Assembly: GCA_903915625.1 (NCBI GenBank)
Contig: CAIWTN010000031.1
Location: 1 to 59,681, forward strand
Origin: an uncultured Pseudomonadota bacterium
GTDB lineage: Bacteria > Bdellovibrionota_B > Oligoflexia > Oligoflexales > CAIYRB01
Direction: 5' to 3'
DNA: 59,681 nucleotides
Both the position numbers and the translations under genes were made by a program. Position 1 is the stretch's first letter. Each line of letters begins with the position of its first letter. Under the pieces are notes generated by a model. The model saw nothing but the letters and a program-made list of their open reading frames with translations. It did not search any database and was not told the origin of the DNA. This document shows, one piece after another, positions 9,293-18,018 of this stretch.

Positions 9293-9901
9293 CTAGGGTG
9301 ACAGTGCTTGGCTGGACAACCCGGCTACCAGTCTGACTTCGGTTTCACTCATTCCGAGTTCGGTTGCCACAGCGCCTGGTGCTTTGCCTCTGGCCAGCAG
9401 TAGCCGGGCATCTGCATACTTCTTGTCTTCAATCTCTGCGAGGACTTCTTCGTAAGGCACCCTATTGTCGAAGAAGCGGCAGATTTTCTCACCGCGGGCT
9501 AACAGTTTTTGAAGGCTAGTCTTCTCGTCTTCCACGCGGCGCAGCAAACTTTCCAGATAGGACTGTTTCCGGGACAATTCTTTGAGGGGGTCAGAAAACC
9601 GGTCCGTCAGTTCCGCAACAACCAGTTCCATTTCCTTGGCTATAGTCTGACCACCCGTCTTTACCTCTTGCTCTGCCTCGGTGGCGAGGCGTACTGCTTT
9701 GTCTAAAGTACTGCGGGCTTTTGCTTGCGCAGCTTCCAGCTCCTCCTGCACCACGGTGCGAAGCTCGGCCAATAGACGACGTTCCTCAGTGAGCTCTTCG
9801 ACGAGCTCTAGATGGGTCTCACGGCGTCGGCTTAACAGGTATACGGCCACTATCAGGCCAAGGTCCATTAAGATGAGTGCTGCAAGAAGGAGATTAGTCA
9901 T
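9293..9901 (-). CDS. membrane-anchored coiled-coil protein with HTH-like tail (DUF2802/SwrB-like)
   Basis: 202 residues: one N-terminal transmembrane helix (~4-23), a long charged coiled coil (~30-145) and a short C-terminal segment (KAPGAVATELGMSETEVRL) like the small helix-turn-helix found at the end of DUF2802 and SwrB/DUF6115 proteins. Such proteins sit at the end of fla/che operons; SwrB promotes flagellar export-apparatus assembly in Bacillus. Its ATG directly abuts the stop of the upstream PilZ-like gene (TAAATG), so translation is probably coupled. Family assignment is by architecture only. Confidence 0.6.
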   Translation of the reverse strand: MTNLLLAALILMDLGLIVAVYLLSRRRETHLELVEELTEERRLLAELRTVVQEELEAAQAKARSTLDKAVRLATEAEQEVKTGGQTIAKEMELVVAELTDRFSDPLKELSRKQSYLESLLRRVEDEKTSLQKLLARGEKICRFFDNRVPYEEVLAEIEDKKYADARLLLARGKAPGAVATELGMSETEVRLVAGLSSQALSP

Positions 9902-10387
9902 TTAGCCATCCTGAAGATAGGATTTCAGTACTTGCTCGTCGACTTCATCCATGTTGACCACTTGCGCAACCACTAGCTTTTTTTTGCCGCGTTTACCTAG
10001 GTCAGCAGTACGAACTACTTTAGCTAGAACTTTAAATTTACCGGGAGTGTCGACGCGACGATAGTCGACTAGTCTCTGCTTTCGGTTCCAATAATCCGGC
10101 AAAGCAATATGAATTTTTAGCAAAGTACCTTGAGCATAATCTTGTGTGCCCTGAAACTCCAGACCATGCGGGCTTATGTGCAAGGTTTGTGCTTTAGATT
10201 CGCCGTCGTCATCAATGAGCCCGTAAGGTTTAACGTCTACCACCACTTTTCGATTAGACCTTGGATACTTTTTGATCAGGTCTTCGTCGAATCCAGTGTT
10301 AACTACTTCGGCCTCAGCGATTACCTCTCCAGGCGATGCTGGAGATGCAAGCGGAATTGTTGTATCCGCATTGTTCGAGTTGGTCAT
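9902..10387 (-). CDS. PilZ-like domain protein of the flagellar operon
   Basis: A 161-residue cytosolic protein with a ~40-residue acidic leader and a beta-rich domain resembling PilZ, the c-di-GMP receptor. The two ligand motifs are present but imperfect: RSNRK near residue 45 in place of RxxxR, and ISPHGL in place of (D/N)xSxxG. Ligand binding is therefore uncertain. Position between cheY and the coiled-coil gene suggests a motor or export regulator, as with YcgR-type brakes. AGAGGTG precedes the ATG. Confidence 0.6.
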   Translation of the reverse strand: MTNSNNADTTIPLASPASPGEVIAEAEVVNTGFDEDLIKKYPRSNRKVVVDVKPYGLIDDDGESKAQTLHISPHGLEFQGTQDYAQGTLLKIHIALPDYWNRKQRLVDYRRVDTPGKFKVLAKVVRTADLGKRGKKKLVVAQVVNMDEVDEQVLKSYLQDG

Positions 10388-10402
10388 GGCGTCACCTCTT
10401 GA

Positions 10403-10816
10403 TTAACTAGCCTTTTTACTGGCCTTGTGAGCTTGGAAAATCTTTGCCAATTTTTCCTGCAGAGTTTGTCCTGTGAACGGTTTAACCACGTAATTGCTAA
10501 CGCCAGCTTGCACAGCGTCCACAATGTTTTGTCGCTCAGCCTCTGCTGTGATCATCAAGAAAGGCAAATGCTTAAATTGAGGGTCGGCGCGGACCGCCTT
10601 CAGAAAGTCTAAACCCGTCATGGTGGGCATATTCCAATCGGAACAAATAAATTCTATTCCTGGGACGCTTTTTAATACTTGCAGCGCCGCAGCTCCGTTA
10701 TCGGCCTCGTGGAAATTTTCATATCCTAACTGTTTAAATAACGTCTTAACAATGCGGCGCATGGTCTGCATATCATCGACCAAAAGTATTTTCATATTGC
10801 GATCGCCGACTGTCAT
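10403..10816 (-). CDS. cheY: chemotaxis response regulator CheY
   Basis: A single receiver domain of 137 residues if started at the ATG at 10816; a TTG at 10831 and an ATG at 10795 are alternatives. It has the acidic pair in LLVDDMQ, the phospho-acceptor Asp in CSDWNMP, the switch Thr in MITAEA and the conserved Lys in VVKPF. The SDWNMP...G core is the CheY signature, so phospho-CheY would bind FliM and FliN of the same operon. Its place directly after fliA matches gammaproteobacterial fliA-cheY order. Confidence 0.93.
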   Translation of the reverse strand: MTVGDRNMKILLVDDMQTMRRIVKTLFKQLGYENFHEADNGAAALQVLKSVPGIEFICSDWNMPTMTGLDFLKAVRADPQFKHLPFLMITAEAERQNIVDAVQAGVSNYVVKPFTGQTLQEKLAKIFQAHKASKKAS

Positions 10817-10844
10817 CTCCGCCCCCGTCAAAACTTTCTAGATT

Positions 10845-11603
10845 TCAATCCACCAAAAGATTCTTAAGCTTCGCCCGTAGTCGAGTCACCGCTTGCGTGT
10901 GAAGCTGACTGACTCGTGATTCCGTAACCTCGAGGATCTTTCCGATCTCCTTAAGGTTGAGATCTTCGTAGTAGTAAAGAGACAGCACCAATTTTTGCTT
11001 TTCTGGAAGCTCTTCAATATTTTTCATCAGTAGCTGGCGGACCCCTTTACTCTTCAGCTGGGTGAAGGGGTTCTTGGAGCCAACGTTTTCCAAGCACTCG
11101 AGTAAACTTTTGCGATCGTGTTGGTTGGGGCCTGCTAGCTCATCGATGGAAAGCATCGTCACGGCTTTAACTTTAGCGACCATGCCATGGTAACCATCGA
11201 GAGTCATCCCGAGCTGAGCAGATACTTCTGTATCACTGACAGCCCGACCAAAGCGTTGCTCCAGCTCTTGATATGTGCGCTCAATTTTTTTCGCTTTGTC
11301 GCGGACACTGCGCGGAACCCAGTCTTGAGACCGAAGCTCATCTAGTATCGCGCCGCGGATACGAAATTCCGCGTATGTCTTGAACTTGTTATCTCGACTG
11401 GGGTCATACTTTTGGATGGCATCCATGAGTCCGATGACACCAGCGCTGATCAAGTCATCGATGTCGATGTTTGAAGGCAGTCGAGCCGCAATTCGTTGAG
11501 CTACGAAACGGATCAAGGGTGCATAGTCCATGATAAGTTGATCGCGCAACTTACCATCGACACCCTGGGTGTCCTGCTTGTAGCGTTTAACCAGACCTTT
11601 CAT
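10845..11603 (-). CDS. fliA: flagellar sigma factor, sigma-28
   Basis: 252 residues with regions 2, 3 and 4 of the FliA/WhiG family: region 2 (DLISAGVIGLMDAIQKYDPS...FKTYAEFRI), region 3 (WVPRSVRDKAKKIE) and region 4 (LVLSLYYYEDLNLKEIG...SRVSQLH). It directs late flagellar and chemotaxis promoters. The start at 11603 is preferred because AAGGAG lies 4 nt upstream and the ATG overlaps the flhG stop (ATGA). The longer frame to 11651 lacks a better site. No flgM anti-sigma gene is in the window. Confidence 0.95.
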   Translation of the reverse strand: MKGLVKRYKQDTQGVDGKLRDQLIMDYAPLIRFVAQRIAARLPSNIDIDDLISAGVIGLMDAIQKYDPSRDNKFKTYAEFRIRGAILDELRSQDWVPRSVRDKAKKIERTYQELEQRFGRAVSDTEVSAQLGMTLDGYHGMVAKVKAVTMLSIDELAGPNQHDRKSLLECLENVGSKNPFTQLKSKGVRQLLMKNIEELPEKQKLVLSLYYYEDLNLKEIGKILEVTESRVSQLHTQAVTRLRAKLKNLLVD

Positions 11604-12457
11604 TTGGCTCCTTCCGCTCGCACCGGCTCTTGCCATAGCAGGCAACGCCAAAAGTCCTGCGCATCGACACGTTGACTGGGCTCGGATGAGCCGAGCAATT
11701 TACGGGCTACTTGGGTCCAGGCTTGGCCAGCAATGGTGAACGTCGACTGCTCTGAGGCTGCACGCCGCTGCATCACAGATTTCGGTACCTGAGGATCAAT
11801 AGGAACATTGCCAGCATGGGAAACTTGTACATCTAGAAATCGCATAGCTACTTCGGATATTCGCGACGCAGTCTTTAGCCCTTCGCTTTCAGACCTAGTT
11901 TGATTAATCATCAAGTGTGGGCGTTTTATATCGTGAGATTCAGCTAGTACTTTTATTAGTGCATAGGCATCAGTTAGAGCGTGTGGCTCAGGAGTGGTGA
12001 CGACCAGCACCTTGTCAGCCGCTTTGCAGAAGTGAGTTACGGTGTCGGAAATACCAGCTCCCGTATCGATTAGTAAGACATCGTACGATTTTTCGATCGT
12101 GCTGATTTGATCGATGATTTGCTGCTGTTGAACGTAAGTTAGGGAAGTAAGGCTAGAGATTCCAGAGCCAGAAGGAATGAGATCGATACCGAGTGGTCCT
12201 GAGATGATGATGTCCTGTAGGCTAACGTGGCCATCAAGAACATCTCTGATATTGTAGCGAGCTTGCAGGCCTAGAACAACATCCACATTCGCCATGCCCA
12301 TATCGCCGTCGAGGATCAGCACGGAATGACCCAGTCGCTGGGCGGCTACAGCCAAGTGGACGGTCGTTAGTGTTTTGCCAACGCCACCCTTGCCGCTAGT
12401 CACGGCAATGACTAGTGGAGCGCGCGCACCGCCTTTTACAGAACGAAGTAGGGACAC
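11600..12457 (-). CDS. flhG: flagellar number regulator, MinD-like ATPase FlhG/FleN
   Basis: A 285-residue MinD/ParA-type ATPase with a deviant Walker A (SGKGGVGKT, residues ~21-29), switch I (LDGDMGMANVDVVLG) and switch II (LIDTGAGI). It limits flagellar number with FlhF. The start is GTG at 12457 after GGAGGT. Only ~15 residues precede the P-loop region, so the N-terminal DQAxxLR activator helix known from Bacillus-type FlhG is absent, as in Pseudomonas FleN. It lies 11 bp after flhF and overlaps fliA. Confidence 0.93.
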   Translation of the reverse strand: MSLLRSVKGGARAPLVIAVTSGKGGVGKTLTTVHLAVAAQRLGHSVLILDGDMGMANVDVVLGLQARYNIRDVLDGHVSLQDIIISGPLGIDLIPSGSGISSLTSLTYVQQQQIIDQISTIEKSYDVLLIDTGAGISDTVTHFCKAADKVLVVTTPEPHALTDAYALIKVLAESHDIKRPHLMINQTRSESEGLKTASRISEVAMRFLDVQVSHAGNVPIDPQVPKSVMQRRAASEQSTFTIAGQAWTQVARKLLGSSEPSQRVDAQDFWRCLLWQEPVRAEGAK

Positions 12458-12468
12458 GAGACCTCCAC

Positions 12469-13620
12469 TTAAAGACCAAAAATGCGCTCAATGACGCGTT
12501 CGCGAGTCGAACGCTCAATATCTTCTGGTATTTGCTGACCGATAGAGAAGAAACTTAGGGGAATTGACCACTTGCGAGAGGCGTTGAAGATCTCGCCGAA
12601 CGCCCAGCTTTCATCTAATTTGCTGAACATCAGACTACTGATACCGAGATTGAGGAAGCTACGGATTTCCTGCTCGACCTGGCTCTCTTTCGCCGTGGCC
12701 GATACACAAAGATGGAAGTCGACCGGTAGTCCTTGCTCTTTAAGTGCGGCGAGTCCTGCGATCGCTTGCGAGTTTTTTGAGCTAACACCGGCAGTGTCGA
12801 TCAGCACCAGTTCGACATCTTTGTGTAACTCTTGAATTTTCAGAAGATCATCTACGCTGTTAGCCGCTACAAACGGCAACCCAATGATCTTGCAAAAAAT
12901 ACGCATTTGCTCCGCAGCTGCTAGACGTTGGTGATCCAGCGAGACGACCACTACCTGATGCTTTTCACGCAGGGCATATAGCGCAGCCAACTTTGCAGCC
13001 ATGGAGGTTTTGCCGACACCGGAAGCGCCAATGATCGCTTGGTAGGAGACTGATCCCGCCATGACCGACCAGCGCGGTGCTATTTTGATGCGTTTCATCA
13101 TCCAGCGGATGGCCTGGTCACGGTAGTAACCTTCCCCATCTGTGTCATCTGCAGCGGGTAAGGCGCGCAAGTGCCTAATTAACTCAGCGACAGTGACATC
13201 GCTGATGCCCATTAAGCGTAATTGCCGTTCTAGTGGCAACATAGCCTTAGGTAAGTCGTGGATGAGGGAGCCTTCTTTGTTTCTTAGTGCTTCCGTGACT
13301 AGCAACTTGAGCTCTTGCAGGCCCGCCTCGACCGCTTGAACCTGCGTCCTGGTGGCTGCGACATCTACTAATGCAGAAAGGCGTGCCTGTATGTGATCTA
13401 GGCCAGCTTCATAGTCTACCGATGTGGTCTGGGCCCTAGGACCGCTGGCGCCGACCTTTCTGGATCCGGGAGCAGCCGCGGTTAGTTCATAAATCGTTCC
13501 CTTACCACCGGGCGCAGCTTTTTCCCTAGTTGAGAGAATCACGGCCTCAGAACCCAATTCCTTCTTCACCGCTTTGACAGCGTCTTTCATGGAAAAGGCT
13601 TCGAAAGTTTTTACATCCAT
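12469..13620 (-). CDS. flhF: flagellar biosynthesis SRP-type GTPase FlhF
   Basis: 383 residues with a start at 13620 (GGAG 7 nt upstream). The N-terminal B domain (DVKTFEAFSMKDAVKAVKKE) is followed by a linker and then the NG GTPase domain, with P-loop GASGVGKTSMAAK, DHQRLAAAEQM, the LIDTAG G3 motif and SKLDES as G4-like. FlhF recruits early flagellar components to the pole, and its dimer is controlled by FlhG, encoded next. Presence of the pair points to polar flagellation, which is an inference. Confidence 0.95.
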   Translation of the reverse strand: MDVKTFEAFSMKDAVKAVKKELGSEAVILSTREKAAPGGKGTIYELTAAAPGSRKVGASGPRAQTTSVDYEAGLDHIQARLSALVDVAATRTQVQAVEAGLQELKLLVTEALRNKEGSLIHDLPKAMLPLERQLRLMGISDVTVAELIRHLRALPAADDTDGEGYYRDQAIRWMMKRIKIAPRWSVMAGSVSYQAIIGASGVGKTSMAAKLAALYALREKHQVVVVSLDHQRLAAAEQMRIFCKIIGLPFVAANSVDDLLKIQELHKDVELVLIDTAGVSSKNSQAIAGLAALKEQGLPVDFHLCVSATAKESQVEQEIRSFLNLGISSLMFSKLDESWAFGEIFNASRKWSIPLSFFSIGQQIPEDIERSTRERVIERIFGL

Positions 13621-13684
13621 GTTGGGACTCCGCATCACACTCTGGCAGGAGGGCTAAATCAAGGTTCACGAATTGGGAGGAAAC

Positions 13685-15796
13685 TTACAGAGTAACGGTA
13701 CCGATATTCTTGGTCTGGTTGTCGCTGGGGATTTCATCGAAGGCGAGGATAATGAGGCCGGGGATAAACCTGTGGATAAGCTTGCGCAGATCCCATCTAA
13801 TTCGAGCACCGCAGAGCAAAATTGGCTGGGTTCCAGTGGATTCGAAATTTCGCATGCATTCAGCGGTGTTATTCAGGAGGCGTTGGGCGATTTCGGGCTC
13901 GACATTGAGGGCTGTGCTGCCGTCTTCTTGATACTGAAGGCCGGCGACCAGCAAATCTTCAACGGCGCGATCGAGGGTAGTGACCACCAATTGGCCATCA
14001 GGGGCCAGATACTTTTTAATGATACCACGACCTAAAGCTTTGCGCACATGACGGGTCAAAGCATCTGGATTTCGAACGGTCTTACAGTAGTCAGCCAGAG
14101 TTTCGAAGATACTGAGCAAATCTCGGACACTGACGTTCTCTGCAAGGAGATTTTGCAGAACTTTAACCACATCACCAAGGGTCATCCGATCAGTGGCTAT
14201 GACTTCCTCGACCACTTTTTCATTTTCCCGTTTCAACCGTTCAATCAGTGAGTGGACTTCTTGGCGACCGATTAGCTCATGGGCGTGGTCCTGAATCAGC
14301 TTGGTTAGATGAGTTACGATCACAGTCGCGCTATTCACCACGGTATAACCGCGGAACGTCGCCTCATCCCGTTGTCCCGGCGTGATCCATATTGCGTCAA
14401 GGCCGTAAGCTGGCTCCTTTGTGCGGTGGCCATCAATGGGATCGATGACGTCGCCAGGATCCATCGCTAAGAAGCGTCGTGGCATAAGTTTGCCCTGGCC
14501 TATGACGTTGCCTTTTAGCATGATTTGATATTCGTCTGGGCGTAGCTGAATATTGTCCCTAATCATGACCATTGGCACGATGATTCCGATGTCCTGAGCA
14601 AACTGCTTACGAGCCGACACGATGCGCTCTAGAACTTCGCCATCTTGTTGAGTATCGACAAGGGGTACTAATTCGACGCCGACTTCAAGCGTTAATGTGT
14701 CTAGATGTAGCAGCTCAACAACGGCGTCGCCTTTGCCCTCGGGCTTAACTTTCTCCTCGGCGGCTGCAAGTTTGAGCGTCTCGCGGCGGACGATCTCCTT
14801 GGTCGAGAAACGGCCGAGCATGATAAAGCCGACAGATAAAAGGGAGAATGGAATAAAAGGCATGCCCGGAATCAAAGCCATCACGGCGAGAAGAGCGGAA
14901 CAAACGTACATCGCCTTTGGATGAACGAAGACCTGACTGGCGAGCTCTTCGCTGAGATCGGTTCCGCCGCTAGCTCTAGTAACCACGATACCAGAGGCCG
15001 TTGAAATCACGAGCGCTGGAATTTGAGAGACAAGACCATCACCGACTGTAAGTAGGGTAAACTTCTGGGCTGCGTCTGCAAACGAAAGTTTATACTGAAT
15101 TACACCTAGAATGAGGCCGACGATGATATTAATGCCGGTGATGATCAATCCAGCGATCGCATCGCCGCGAACGAATTTACTTGCACCGTCCATGGAACCA
15201 TAAAAATCGGCTTCCCGCTCGATTTTCGAGCGTCGACGTTTTGCTTCGTCTCGGTCGATTAGGCCGGCATTAAGCTCGGCATCAATCGCCATTTGCTTAC
15301 CGGGCATCGCATCCAAGGTGAACCTGGCGCCGACCTCTGCGACCCTGCCGGCACCTTTCGTAATAACAATGAAGTTAATGATCACTAATATGATGAAAAT
15401 TACAAATCCAACGAAGTAATTACCACCCACCACAAACTCGCCGAAGGACTGTACTACCTCACTGACATTTCCGGTCGCGCCATTGAGTAGAACGCTTCGA
15501 GTGGTTGCAACGTTCAGAGCCAATCGAAACAAGGTGGTCAACAGCAAGATCGTTGGGAAGGTACTGAATTCAAGAGGCTCTTTTATATAGATTGAGATCA
15601 AAAGGATCATCAGAGAGATGGTGATCGAAAGTGACATCAAAAGATCGAGCATGAAGGGCGGTAGCGGCACTACCATCATCAAGATGATCGCTACCACGCC
15701 CAAGGCGAATTGCACATCAGTGCTTTTCAGCGCTTCAAGCAGTACATTAGATCCGGAATTTTGCTCCGAGGCTGGAGCCTTAGTTGCTGCGGGCAT
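13685..15796 (-). CDS. flhA: flagellar export gate protein FlhA
   Basis: A 703-residue FHIPEP-family protein. About eight transmembrane helices fill residues ~30-320, including the conserved LFRLALNVATTR segment and a cytosolic FHIPEP loop with GARFTLDAMPGKQMAIDAE. The cytoplasmic ring domain (~350-700) has ILCGARIRWDLRKLIHRF near the end. It forms the nonameric export gate that receives chaperone-substrate complexes. Its start lies inside the flhB 3' end (17-bp overlap), consistent with coupling. Confidence 0.96.
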   Translation of the reverse strand: MPAATKAPASEQNSGSNVLLEALKSTDVQFALGVVAIILMMVVPLPPFMLDLLMSLSITISLMILLISIYIKEPLEFSTFPTILLLTTLFRLALNVATTRSVLLNGATGNVSEVVQSFGEFVVGGNYFVGFVIFIILVIINFIVITKGAGRVAEVGARFTLDAMPGKQMAIDAELNAGLIDRDEAKRRRSKIEREADFYGSMDGASKFVRGDAIAGLIITGINIIVGLILGVIQYKLSFADAAQKFTLLTVGDGLVSQIPALVISTASGIVVTRASGGTDLSEELASQVFVHPKAMYVCSALLAVMALIPGMPFIPFSLLSVGFIMLGRFSTKEIVRRETLKLAAAEEKVKPEGKGDAVVELLHLDTLTLEVGVELVPLVDTQQDGEVLERIVSARKQFAQDIGIIVPMVMIRDNIQLRPDEYQIMLKGNVIGQGKLMPRRFLAMDPGDVIDPIDGHRTKEPAYGLDAIWITPGQRDEATFRGYTVVNSATVIVTHLTKLIQDHAHELIGRQEVHSLIERLKRENEKVVEEVIATDRMTLGDVVKVLQNLLAENVSVRDLLSIFETLADYCKTVRNPDALTRHVRKALGRGIIKKYLAPDGQLVVTTLDRAVEDLLVAGLQYQEDGSTALNVEPEIAQRLLNNTAECMRNFESTGTQPILLCGARIRWDLRKLIHRFIPGLIILAFDEIPSDNQTKNIGTVTL

Positions 15797-16883
15797 CTAC
15801 AACTCGCTTCTTTGGAATGGCGCGGCCTTTGAGGCGGTAAACGTAACGGATGATCTCTGCAACGGCCTTGTAAAACTTATCCGGTATTTCTTCGCCTTCG
15901 TTGACCGTCGCGTAAAGAGCGCGTGCAAGAGGTCGATTTTCGATGATTGGAATCTGCTCTTCTTTTGCCGCTTCTCTCATATTCAAAGCGAGAAAATCGA
16001 CGCCTTTTGCTAAAAGAACTGGTGCCCGATCACCTATATTGTACCTCAATGCAATTGAGTAGTGAGTCGGGTTTGTGATTAGCACGGTCGCTGTGCGAGT
16101 TGTAGCTATGGTCTTGCGCGCAGCAAAATCGCGCTGCATTCGCCGCATTTTTGCTTTGACGTTTTGGTCAACCTCGCGTCTTTTGTAGTCCTCTTTCACC
16201 TCTTGTTTGGTCATTCGCATCTTGCGTTCGTTGCTAAAGAAGTTCCAAAGATAGTCGAGCCCAGCAATGACGACCAAAAACCCAGCAACGGACCAGAATA
16301 GTTGGCGAGTGATCTTTCCCCAGTAAGACCAGGTAGCAGTCATCGGATAGTTCATTAGCTCTGGGACGTGTACCCATTCACTCCGAAGAATTAAGTAACC
16401 AACGGTACCTACTGCGATTAATTTAGCGATATTTTTAAGTAACTCTAAGATGGTCTGAAATGTGAACATTCTCGCAATGCCGGAAAATGGATCGAGCTTT
16501 GATAAATCCGGACTCAATCGCTCCCAGGACCAGTTCAATTTGGTCTGCAGCAAAGTTAGTGAGATTGCTGCGATGGATGTGACCATGAAAATAGGAACGA
16601 TTAGCTGCAGTAAGTTCAGCCACATATCGGAGAAATATGCACCGAAATTGTCGCTATCAATGCGGCGAGTTGCGAGTGATTCAAAACTTGCGATCAAAAG
16701 CTTTTGAAGACTTTTGAGTAGTTTTGGTGCTCCTGAAGTGAAGGCAACGACACAAGACCCTAATATAAAGACCGAAGTCAGTTCACGTGATACGACCACT
16801 TGACCGCGCCCGCGAAACTCGTCTCGTCGCTCGGGTGTCGCGTCTTCTGTGCGGTCTTCAGAACTGGCTGTTTCATCAGCCAT
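15780..16883 (-). CDS. flhB: flagellar export switch protein FlhB
   Basis: A 367-residue protein with four membrane helices in residues ~35-210 and a cytoplasmic domain containing the NPTH autocleavage motif at 271-274 (VLITNPTHYSIAL). Cleavage between Asn and Pro switches export from rod/hook to filament substrates. The N-terminus (DETASSEDRTEDATPERR) is typical of the family. It follows fliR by 47 bp and overlaps flhA. Confidence 0.96.
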   Translation of the reverse strand: MADETASSEDRTEDATPERRDEFRGRGQVVVSRELTSVFILGSCVVAFTSGAPKLLKSLQKLLIASFESLATRRIDSDNFGAYFSDMWLNLLQLIVPIFMVTSIAAISLTLLQTKLNWSWERLSPDLSKLDPFSGIARMFTFQTILELLKNIAKLIAVGTVGYLILRSEWVHVPELMNYPMTATWSYWGKITRQLFWSVAGFLVVIAGLDYLWNFFSNERKMRMTKQEVKEDYKRREVDQNVKAKMRRMQRDFAARKTIATTRTATVLITNPTHYSIALRYNIGDRAPVLLAKGVDFLALNMREAAKEEQIPIIENRPLARALYATVNEGEEIPDKFYKAVAEIIRYVYRLKGRAIPKKRVVDARSN

Positions 16884-16930
16884 GGCGTGACCTACCTAGG
16901 ATTTGGGTGAAGGAGATTATATTAAGGAAC

Positions 16931-17719
16931 CTAAGGCGAGAGATTCAGACTGCGGATCGCACCGTGTAGTTGCATATTCATGTCACTAAAATGACTAGAC
17001 ATCCAGCCTGGAAACAACGGCAGGGTCGCCACGTATATGACCAGGCCGACAGTAAAGCTCAAGGGGAAGCTAATCACAAACGCGTTCATATTTGGTACTG
17101 CTCTGGCGACAAGACCCAGAGCAGCCATCGTAAATAATAGAGCGACGAGTATCGGCGCAGCTAACTCAATTGCGATAGATAAAATTCCGCTAGTTAATTT
17201 GATTAATAATGATGCCAGCGGACCGCTGAAATGAGCGGCGCCGCCGGGAATCAATTGGAATGTGTCGGCAATCGCAGTGAAGAAAATATGATGTAGGCTT
17301 AGTGTGAGAAAGATCAGCATGACAAGCATACGATGTAGCGCGGAGAAACTGTCCATCCGTTCGTTGTAATCCGGCATAAATAAATTAGCTGTACCGAATC
17401 CCATTTGGAATGACACGACGGTGGCCCCCATCATGAGGCCGTCAAAGGTCACCCTACTAAAAAATCCGATTGTTAGGCCGATCAACACTTCTCGCAGTAG
17501 GTAGGATGAGATCGTGAGTAAGTCTGTGTTTAAGTTGGGCGCCCAGTTTGCAGGGATCACAGGAAAAATACCAATAGTCACTGCTAGAGCTAATAAAACT
17601 CGTACGCGCACCGGTGTGGGTGGGTCACCAATCATCGGTAGCGCGAATAGTATGGCGCTCACGCGCAGAAATGCTAGCGCGCCGATCAGTAGGTGGGTTG
17701 GATCTGGCAGTGCTTGCAT
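16931..17719 (-). CDS. fliR: flagellar export gate protein FliR
   Basis: A 262-residue integral membrane protein with about six hydrophobic helices and FliR-type segments such as RVSAILFALPMIGDPPTPVRVR near the N-terminus and the conserved FGTANLFMPDY region. FliR joins FliP and FliQ in the helical export-gate core at the centre of the MS ring. It starts 3 bp after the fliQ stop. Confidence 0.94.
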   Translation of the reverse strand: MQALPDPTHLLIGALAFLRVSAILFALPMIGDPPTPVRVRVLLALAVTIGIFPVIPANWAPNLNTDLLTISSYLLREVLIGLTIGFFSRVTFDGLMMGATVVSFQMGFGTANLFMPDYNERMDSFSALHRMLVMLIFLTLSLHHIFFTAIADTFQLIPGGAAHFSGPLASLLIKLTSGILSIAIELAAPILVALLFTMAALGLVARAVPNMNAFVISFPLSFTVGLVIYVATLPLFPGWMSSHFSDMNMQLHGAIRSLNLSP

Positions 17720-17722
17720 CTT

Positions 17723-17992
17723 TTAGTGGGTGACTCCGGGGATGCCGTTGAACAGCTCTTTGGTGAATTCTGTCATGATCTGAAGTATCCAGGGTCCACA
17801 GACCATCATGGCTAATGTGATCATTAATATTTTTGGAACAAACGAAAGTGTTTGTTCCTGGATCTGTGTGGCGGCTTGAACAATCGAGATCAGCACACCT
17901 GTAACTAGCGCTGCGATTAAAACAGGCGCTGATATTTGCATTGCAACCATCACAGCCCGAGTACCTAAATCAATTACTTTTTGATCGGTCAT
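17723..17992 (-). CDS. fliQ: flagellar export gate protein FliQ
   Basis: An 89-residue protein with the normal two-helix hairpin: helix one ~15-40 and helix two ~50-75, with the conserved ATQIQEQTLSFVPK stretch between. It builds the FliP5Q4R1 gate. It lies between fliP (26 bp) and fliR (3 bp), the canonical order. Confidence 0.95.
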   Translation of the reverse strand: MTDQKVIDLGTRAVMVAMQISAPVLIAALVTGVLISIVQAATQIQEQTLSFVPKILMITLAMMVCGPWILQIMTEFTKELFNGIPGVTH

Positions 17993-18018
17993 GATGGTTG
18001 CCCTCTCAGACTAAAGCT

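Noticed and set aside
10817..10831. TTG at 10831 as the cheY start
   Set aside because: It adds five residues to the N-terminus; the ATG at 10816 lies just behind a G-rich stretch and fits the family length better, though the exact start is not certain.
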